A stretch of DNA of 20,502 nt from positions 1 to 20,502 of the IMG/VR virus record IMGVR_UViG_3300011118_000041; one strand, given 5' to 3'. Below are positions 15,489 to 20,502 of this stretch, piece by piece. Source of the stretch: a virus. The notes beneath the pieces were generated by a model. That model was given only the letters and a program-made list of their open reading frames with translations. It was not told the DNA's origin and ran no database searches. The stretch's first letter is position 1. Every line of letters begins with the position of its first letter. A program made the position numbers and the translations under genes.

Positions 15489-16642
15489 TTACTAGAGTAA
15501 GACCTACGGATGCCCCAGACGGCACCACGCTCCAGGGCTCTCTCCTCTCTGATCCCCAGGACTACAAGTCCCTAAACATGACTCAACTCATGCTTGGGAT
15601 AGTTCTGGAAGTCTACCCATCAGACAGAGATGAGAACCGCTCTGCTGTCCAGACTGTGGATCGTCAGGGATACAGACACGAGTGTACTGTGCTTATTGTA
15701 GATGATGGAGCTGCTGCGTACACTGTTATGGAGAACGTAGTTATTCCTCCACAAGGTCCTAGCGGCCTAGATGACTACGAAGAGAAGCTTCCTAGAGCTG
15801 CGTCTATTCAGGTGAACGGAGAAGAGTTCGACTCTTCGTTGCACCAAATAGACCCCTACAACCTAGACGGCGATTGGTGTGTAGTAGCTTTCATCGGAGG
15901 AAGGCTAGACCACCCGTTTGTGTTGAGTTGGTGGCCCCACTCCAGGAACCCCCTAGACCCAGCCACTAGTGGCTACGGCGCTGAAGGCAGGGCTCTGGAG
16001 CAAGCCGGACGATACTTCTCAAGAGTAAACGGCATAGAGACTGTTATTACCAGCAAGGGAGATATCATATTCTCCACCACTTGGGCTAACAGCAGCCTTG
16101 CTCCTGGTGCAGAGTCTACTGAGGGACGCTTCGGCAGGAACCCAGACGAAGAGACCGGTGGTAGCATCCGTTTGAATATAAAGCCTTCACAGGCTTTTGA
16201 GCTTACCTTCAACCCTCAGGAAGAGGGTATTGGCGTACTGGACACTACAGAGCCAGAGATGCCTCAGAGAAACCCTGCCGAGGAAGAGCCGGTAGCCAGC
16301 GATGAGCGCAACGAGACATACATCTACATGGACAGGGACCAGATTGACTTCTTCATTCCTGGCAGCTTCACGGTAGAAGTATCCGACATCGTGAAGATTA
16401 CTGCTGGTGATGAGATCCAGATATATGCCACAAACATCCTGACCCACGATGCTGAGAAGATCCTCATTGGAGCCAACGCCGCTGATGATGAGGCGCTAGT
16501 ATTGGGAGAACAACTGAGATTGTGGCTCCAGAATACTTGTAAAGTATTATCCCCATTTGGTCCCCTAATGATAGATCCTCTTACGACAGTAAGAGCTACT
16601 ACCTTTGCCCCACCCCTTAGCACGAAGACTATTGTTGAATAA
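15485..16642 (+). CDS. Baseplate spike/hub-associated OB-fold protein (gp5-like)
   Basis: The 385-residue protein has an early beta segment MLGIVLEVYPSD, then an OB-fold-like strand set at 129-151 centred on WCVVAFIGGRLDHPFVL. That pattern is common in gp5/VgrG/gpV-type spikes, which sit under the hub and pierce the envelope. The later part includes a strand-rich region (GIETVITSKGDIIFST; SFTVEVSDIVKITAGDEIQIYAT) reminiscent of a beta-helix or prism. The C-terminus is YNLEE-free and ends TKTIVE. No lysozyme domain is present, in contrast to T4 gp5; lytic activity seems to lie in the upstream hub. ATG 15485 overlaps the hub stop by four bases, with GGGGA 7 bases upstream. The spike role is inferred from order and fold pattern; no terminal metal-binding tip motif is clear. 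Confidence 0.68.
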   Translation: MITRVRPTDAPDGTTLQGSLLSDPQDYKSLNMTQLMLGIVLEVYPSDRDENRSAVQTVDRQGYRHECTVLIVDDGAAAYTVMENVVIPPQGPSGLDDYEEKLPRAASIQVNGEEFDSSLHQIDPYNLDGDWCVVAFIGGRLDHPFVLSWWPHSRNPLDPATSGYGAEGRALEQAGRYFSRVNGIETVITSKGDIIFSTTWANSSLAPGAESTEGRFGRNPDEETGGSIRLNIKPSQAFELTFNPQEEGIGVLDTTEPEMPQRNPAEEEPVASDERNETYIYMDRDQIDFFIPGSFTVEVSDIVKITAGDEIQIYATNILTHDAEKILIGANAADDEALVLGEQLRLWLQNTCKVLSPFGPLMIDPLTTVRATTFAPPLSTKTIVE

Positions 16643-16689
16643 TGGCTGATAACTGGTATAATGATAGGGAGCACGTACATTGCCTGTAA
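16642..16689 (+). CDS. Possible 15-codon ORF overlapping the next start
   Basis: ATG 16642 overlaps the preceding TAA by one base and encodes MADNWYNDREHVHCL, ending inside the following gene, whose TTG is at 16680. There is no SD of its own. It could serve only to carry ribosomes to the AGGGAG SD at 16666-16671, or it may be chance. Confidence 0.15.
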   Translation: MADNWYNDREHVHCL

Positions 16690-17159
16690 ACAAGCCCGCA
16701 TTAGAGAGCGCCTTGCAGTCCTTGTTTGCTACTCCACCAAATACTACTGCCGCCTGCGCTACAGCGTGGGGCAACGCTATGGCGACGTATGTGGCCGGAA
16801 TGATTCCTCCCCACCAAGCTGCTACCACTGGAACTGCAGCTTTAGCGCTTGCAGGCGAGCTTACTTCCGTATTCAATTCCTGGACAGCAGGTACTTACGA
16901 CCCTGACCCTTGTGTGAATCTGGCTCCTTTTGAAGCTGCCTTTGCTAACTTCGCAACACTTATAAAGGATAGCCCAGACACACTGGGGATATATGAAGGG
17001 ACAGCCATACCCCCCGCTGACGTGGGATTTTGCAATATCGGTATACAGACTACGCACGCATCTGCAGCCGCTGCTTTTGCTACCGCTATTGACGCGTGGT
17101 TCAAGACAGGTACTTCCTCGTTGATTCTTACTCCGTTCACTACTGTAACTTGGAGCTAA
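16680..17159 (+). CDS. Ala-rich baseplate-region protein of unknown function
   Basis: This 159-residue protein starts with TTG at 16680, chosen because AGGGAG (16666-16671) lies 8 bases upstream and no ATG is nearby in frame. It reads as a bundle of Ala-rich helices (ATAWGNAMATYVAGMIPP, AALALAGELTSVFNSWTAG, FEAAFANFATLIKDSP, HASAAAAFATAIDAWFKTG) and ends in TVTWS. I recall Ala-rich proteins of this type in phage baseplate gene clusters but cannot name a function. Four cysteines are scattered without a motif. It sits between the spike and the LysM/wedge protein, so a small structural or assembly role in the baseplate is the likely guess. It ends one base before the next ATG. Confidence 0.6.
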   Translation: MPVNKPALESALQSLFATPPNTTAACATAWGNAMATYVAGMIPPHQAATTGTAALALAGELTSVFNSWTAGTYDPDPCVNLAPFEAAFANFATLIKDSPDTLGIYEGTAIPPADVGFCNIGIQTTHASAAAAFATAIDAWFKTGTSSLILTPFTTVTWS

Positions 17160-17160
17160 C

Positions 17161-19134
17161 ATGGCAGAAAACTCAGCCATCACATTCAAAAATACTGGAG
17201 GCAAGATTAACTCCACGATTACCCCTGCCAGTCTAGAGGGCGCTGAGGGACAGCGAGCTAATTCGTTTTACACAGGTCAGATTACTCCTTTTCTTGAGAA
17301 GCAGTACAGTATCTTCATCCTAAATGCTAAGACCAACAAAGTTATCCAAGACGCCAACTTCTTGGGCCTGAACCCTGCTGCAACCTTAGCCCCGCCAGAG
17401 TACTTCTTCCGTGTTGCTCCCAAGGTCATTGAGGTTAGTGAGCCTTACGCTACTACCATTATTCCTACCCAGCGTGGAGGAAAGTACGTAGAATCTCACG
17501 GTTCTATCATCAAATCTATCCGTATTCAGGGAACTACTGGTGTGCGCCCCAACCGCAAAAGGGGTCCTGGCTCTAATATCCCTCTCATTGGAGAAGCGGT
17601 AAACGACCTTACTGGCGAGTTCGACCTTCGACTTCCCGGTCCCCGAAGCGGGGCTCCCAACGGAGGTCTTCGCCCTTATAGAGCTAGTTCCGAGGAAACC
17701 GGTTTTGATTCTATCGTGTTCCTTAGAAACATCTTTCGTGCGTATTCGGACGTGAAGGAAAACGACGAGACTTCTAACCATATTCTTATGGTGTGGAGAA
17801 ACAACAAGGATGGCGATTCGTGGATCGTAGAGCCTAAGGAGTTCCGCGTCAACAGAAGTGCGGCTTCTCCTTTGACATATGAATACAACATCACGTTCCA
17901 GACGCTCTCTCCGCTAAACGTAACCTTCTCAACTGAGAGCGATCCTCTATCCGCAGTTCTTGAGACTCGTAAGGTCTTTGAGCGCGTTCAAGAGTTCAAC
18001 CAATCTCTTCGCCGTACCTTCCTTATCGTGTCTACACAAGTTCGCCGGTTGGAGGGCTTGGGCGTATTTGCACAGACCCAGCTTCTTACTCCTATAATCA
18101 ACGTAACTCGTGGTCTTGGAGTTCTCAGAGCTACTGGCTCTAACTTCGGTAAGCGCCTACAGCACAACGCTCGTGTACTTCGGGATAACCTTGACAACGC
18201 TGTTGACCTTCTCTCAGGAACCCCTGGAGTAGAGGAGCAGGACGCTCTGGTTCGTTCCCTTAGACGCGCCAGTATTACTGCCGCAAGAATCCTGGTTGAG
18301 CCAGGTACTCGCGAGAGTGTAGACAGCGAAGGTGGAGAGCGCCAGGATCGGTACGCCCGCGCCTACATCACAGCCGGTAACACCGCTGACCGTGTTAGGG
18401 TGGCTCCAGCCGTTGGAGGCTCTAAGACTTACATTGGAAACGCTGCCCCTACAGGTAGTGTGGCGCAGGGCACTGTGCATGTTGGGGAAGATATCCGCGC
18501 TCTAGCAGGGCGTTTGTTGGGAGACCGCTCTCAGTGGCATATTATAGTGACGCTGAACGGCTTGAAGTCGCCCTACCTTGCTACTGACGGAAGAGCAGAT
18601 ACCCTTGCCCCTGGCGATAATATCCTGTATCCTGTATCTTCACGCGGAGTAAGCTCCATGTCTCTAAATACCGTAAACGTTTCTGACGGTGAGACTGATG
18701 GCACAAACCAGAACACCCTTGGCCCTGTTCAGCAAGCCTATGGCCGAGATATTCGTTTGGTCTCTGTTCCAACCTCCGCATCCGGTGTTGACCTTGCGGA
18801 CTTCGGAGTGAACCAGAAGGGCGACCTAGCCTCTGTTGTAGGTGTTCCTAACGTAGAGCAGGGTATCATCATCAAGTTCTCTACCGAACGCGGAGAGCTT
18901 CCAGCTCACCCAGGTTTCGGAGCATCCTTTCCTATCGGTTCTAAGGCCACTCCTGAGGCCATTAACGATTTCCGCTCCGCTACGGAGAGCACTATTTACA
19001 GCGATGGCAGAGTCCAGCGCGTAGACAGATTAGATTTCATTGTCGAAGGAGATACCCTCCTGGCCCAATCCAGGATCGTGTTGATAGACTCGTCCGATAA
19101 CTTGAATATTACGTTCCCTCTGAGGAGAGTATAA
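17161..19134 (+). CDS. Baseplate wedge protein: LysM domain fused to a gp25-like domain
   Basis: The 657-residue protein has three parts. Residues 1-255 form a beta-rich region with IKSIRIQGTTGVRPN, whose family I cannot name; a helical stretch follows to about 410. Residues about 439-492 look like a LysM fold: VHVGEDIRALAGRLLGDRSQWHIIVTLNG, then LAPGDNILYPV. Residues 530-657 resemble gp25/DUF2634-like wedge proteins: QGIIIKFSTERGELPAHPGFG, DFRSATESTIYSDGRVQRVD, and a final DTLLAQSRIVLIDSSDNLNI strand. In T4, gp53 and gp25 are separate wedge subunits, and LysM-bearing gp53-like proteins occur in other myoviruses, so this gene may merge the two jobs. GGAG lies 5 bases before ATG. Its stop overlaps the baseplate J start (TAATG), matching the usual gp25-gp6 order. 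The LysM could bind protein partners rather than cell wall. Confidence 0.72.
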   Translation: MAENSAITFKNTGGKINSTITPASLEGAEGQRANSFYTGQITPFLEKQYSIFILNAKTNKVIQDANFLGLNPAATLAPPEYFFRVAPKVIEVSEPYATTIIPTQRGGKYVESHGSIIKSIRIQGTTGVRPNRKRGPGSNIPLIGEAVNDLTGEFDLRLPGPRSGAPNGGLRPYRASSEETGFDSIVFLRNIFRAYSDVKENDETSNHILMVWRNNKDGDSWIVEPKEFRVNRSAASPLTYEYNITFQTLSPLNVTFSTESDPLSAVLETRKVFERVQEFNQSLRRTFLIVSTQVRRLEGLGVFAQTQLLTPIINVTRGLGVLRATGSNFGKRLQHNARVLRDNLDNAVDLLSGTPGVEEQDALVRSLRRASITAARILVEPGTRESVDSEGGERQDRYARAYITAGNTADRVRVAPAVGGSKTYIGNAAPTGSVAQGTVHVGEDIRALAGRLLGDRSQWHIIVTLNGLKSPYLATDGRADTLAPGDNILYPVSSRGVSSMSLNTVNVSDGETDGTNQNTLGPVQQAYGRDIRLVSVPTSASGVDLADFGVNQKGDLASVVGVPNVEQGIIIKFSTERGELPAHPGFGASFPIGSKATPEAINDFRSATESTIYSDGRVQRVDRLDFIVEGDTLLAQSRIVLIDSSDNLNITFPLRRV

Positions 19135-20502
19135 TGGCTTTCGTCCCAAGATCCTTTACCCAAATCCTGACAGATTCGGTTGCCTATGTGCAGTCCCGCA
19201 CAACCTACACAGACTTTACCGTTGGTTCGGCTATTCGAACAGTTCTGGAAGCAGCAGCTCTAGAGGACGATGAGCAGTATTTCCAGATGGTCCAGCTTCT
19301 GGACATCTTCTCGTACACCACCGCCGCTGGTGAGGACCTTGACCGCAGGCTTGCAGACTTCAACATCTTCCGTCTTCAGTCACGTCCTTCCTTTGGTGAA
19401 GCTAAGTTCATCAACACTAACCTTATTCAGGACGACTCTGCCACAGACTCCGCCGCAGGAAACACTACAGTAACCATCTTTGATTCCACAGGGTTCCCTA
19501 CCAACGGCTACCCTTACCTTATTAGAATCGCTGAAGGAACTAACCGCGCGCAGGACGCTGTTGTATCGAATCTGAATACCGCTACAAACACCTTTACCGT
19601 AGGTACGCTCGTTAGAGACGTAGAGATTGGTGACCGAGTAGCTCTTATCACTGGTGCCTCCCCATACACTATTGCTCCCAGCACAAACATACAGTCACCA
19701 GCCACCTCCTCTGAGAGCGCCAAGATTTACCGTACCTCAGAGGTTGCTACTATCCCAGCAGGTAACTACTACTCTAATCTAGTAAATATCGTAGCCACCA
19801 CCTCTGGTACTTCCGGCGATGCAGGCATCGGTCGTGTGTCTCAGTTTGTGGGAGCGCCTTCTTTTGCAGGAGCCAGCGTTACCAACCCAGACATCATTAC
19901 AGGTGGCGCTCTACGTGAGAGCGACGGAGACTTTAGAGCACGCGCAGTGGAGAAGCTCCAGGCTCTCTCTAGAGGAACTGTGTTGGCCCTCAAAGCCAGC
20001 TCTGTAGGCGTAACGGATCAGAATACCTCTCAGCGAGTTATCTCTTCGAACGTTCTTGAAGACTTTGCAGGTGACCCAGAAGAGGTCATCGTATACATCG
20101 ACGACGGCACTGGCTTTACTCCAGATACCGTGTCCCCGGCCTTCGACTCCCTCGCTACAGCAGTGAACCCCGGAGATGCAGTCATTTCTGTAGATGACGC
20201 TTCTGATTTTCCTTCCACAGGATATGTGTTGGTAAATGAGGACTTTCTTCTTGAATATGTTTCTGTTACCGTAAACACCTTGACTTTGGACGGAACAGTT
20301 CCGATTGGCACGACCCCAGCATCTATAGGGGATACTGTCCGTCGCATAGACTACATCTCAACAAGCACTGAATCCGGTCAGAGACGCTTCCAGATCAACA
20401 ACCCTCCTGTGGTCAGAAACACCGAGCGCATCTACACCAAGGCGTTGCTCGACACCACCTGGACCTTGCTTGTGGCCAACACTGATTACGTGCTCAATAA
20501 GG
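19134..20502 (+). CDS. Baseplate J-like wedge protein (Mu gp47/T4 gp6 type), 3' end outside window
   Basis: The first 456 codons are present; the frame is open at the window end. The start is clear: GAGGAGA lies just upstream and ATG overlaps the previous stop by one base. Baseplate J signatures are the helical N-terminus with FTVGSAIRTVLEAAALEDDE (28-47), AAGEDLDRRLADFNIFR (64-80), an APSTNIQS strand region, and RESDGDFRARAVEKLQALSRGT (261-282). These proteins dimerise to form the wedge ring that links hub and fibres and controls sheath release. Two insertions (about 108-173 and 343-406) follow the small beta-module pattern seen in the sheath (for example TGYVLVNEDFLLEYVSV, then NTLTLDGTVP). 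The canonical protein is usually shorter before this point, so the insertions enlarge it. Assignment is firm; length is unknown. Confidence 0.85.
   Translation, partial: MAFVPRSFTQILTDSVAYVQSRTTYTDFTVGSAIRTVLEAAALEDDEQYFQMVQLLDIFSYTTAAGEDLDRRLADFNIFRLQSRPSFGEAKFINTNLIQDDSATDSAAGNTTVTIFDSTGFPTNGYPYLIRIAEGTNRAQDAVVSNLNTATNTFTVGTLVRDVEIGDRVALITGASPYTIAPSTNIQSPATSSESAKIYRTSEVATIPAGNYYSNLVNIVATTSGTSGDAGIGRVSQFVGAPSFAGASVTNPDIITGGALRESDGDFRARAVEKLQALSRGTVLALKASSVGVTDQNTSQRVISSNVLEDFAGDPEEVIVYIDDGTGFTPDTVSPAFDSLATAVNPGDAVISVDDASDFPSTGYVLVNEDFLLEYVSVTVNTLTLDGTVPIGTTPASIGDTVRRIDYISTSTESGQRRFQINNPPVVRNTERIYTKALLDTTWTLLVANTDYVLNK

Noticed and set aside
1-20502. Anti-phage defence, retroelement, CRISPR, tRNA or transposon content
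   Set aside because: I looked for each and saw no reverse transcriptase, nuclease, repeat-spacer array, tRNA cloverleaf or terminal inverted repeats. Everything fits a tail module.

Overview
The window is one uninterrupted block of virion-structure genes from a tailed bacteriophage with a contractile tail (myovirus morphotype). All credible genes lie on the + strand. They are tightly packed, often with 1-4 nt stop/start overlaps, and most have a recognisable Shine-Dalgarno (SD) sequence. I see no tRNA, rRNA, CRISPR array, insertion sequence, integrase, replication gene or host gene. The host cannot be named from this sequence. Base composition looks balanced, ATG starts dominate, and two genes appear to start with TTG.

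Layout: positions 1-4750 hold the neck or head-tail junction. In order these are a small beta-sandwich protein with a carboxypeptidase-regulatory-like domain, a large multidomain structural protein, a zinc-ribbon-bearing protein, an HK97 gp10-like tail-completion protein and a probable tail terminator. Positions 4761-9118 hold a short Lys/Ala/Pro-rich protein, the tail sheath (851 aa, enlarged by inserted beta modules), an unassigned structural protein, a strong intrinsic-terminator-like hairpin and the tail tube. Positions 9213-12000 hold the tail assembly chaperone pair, apparently joined by a +1 programmed frameshift, and the tape measure protein. Positions 12006-20502 hold the baseplate. 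This comprises a hub protein with an embedded M23 zinc endopeptidase, an OB-fold spike-like protein, an unassigned Ala-rich protein, a LysM protein fused to a gp25-like wedge domain, and the first 456 codons of a baseplate J (gp47/gp6-like) protein that runs off the window.

How they fit together: the chaperones coat the tape measure protein while the tube polymerises around it from the hub. The sheath forms around the tube, and the terminator and neck proteins cap the tail and join it to the head. On infection the wedge proteins trigger sheath contraction, and the M23 domain in the hub can locally cut peptidoglycan.

I found no wholly new system. The observations most worth a second look are the frameshift at 9540-9546, the SD-led 17-codon ORF directly before the chaperone, the domain fusions in the hub and wedge proteins, a small beta module that recurs across at least four different tail proteins, and the hairpin with competing pairings in the middle of the tail operon.
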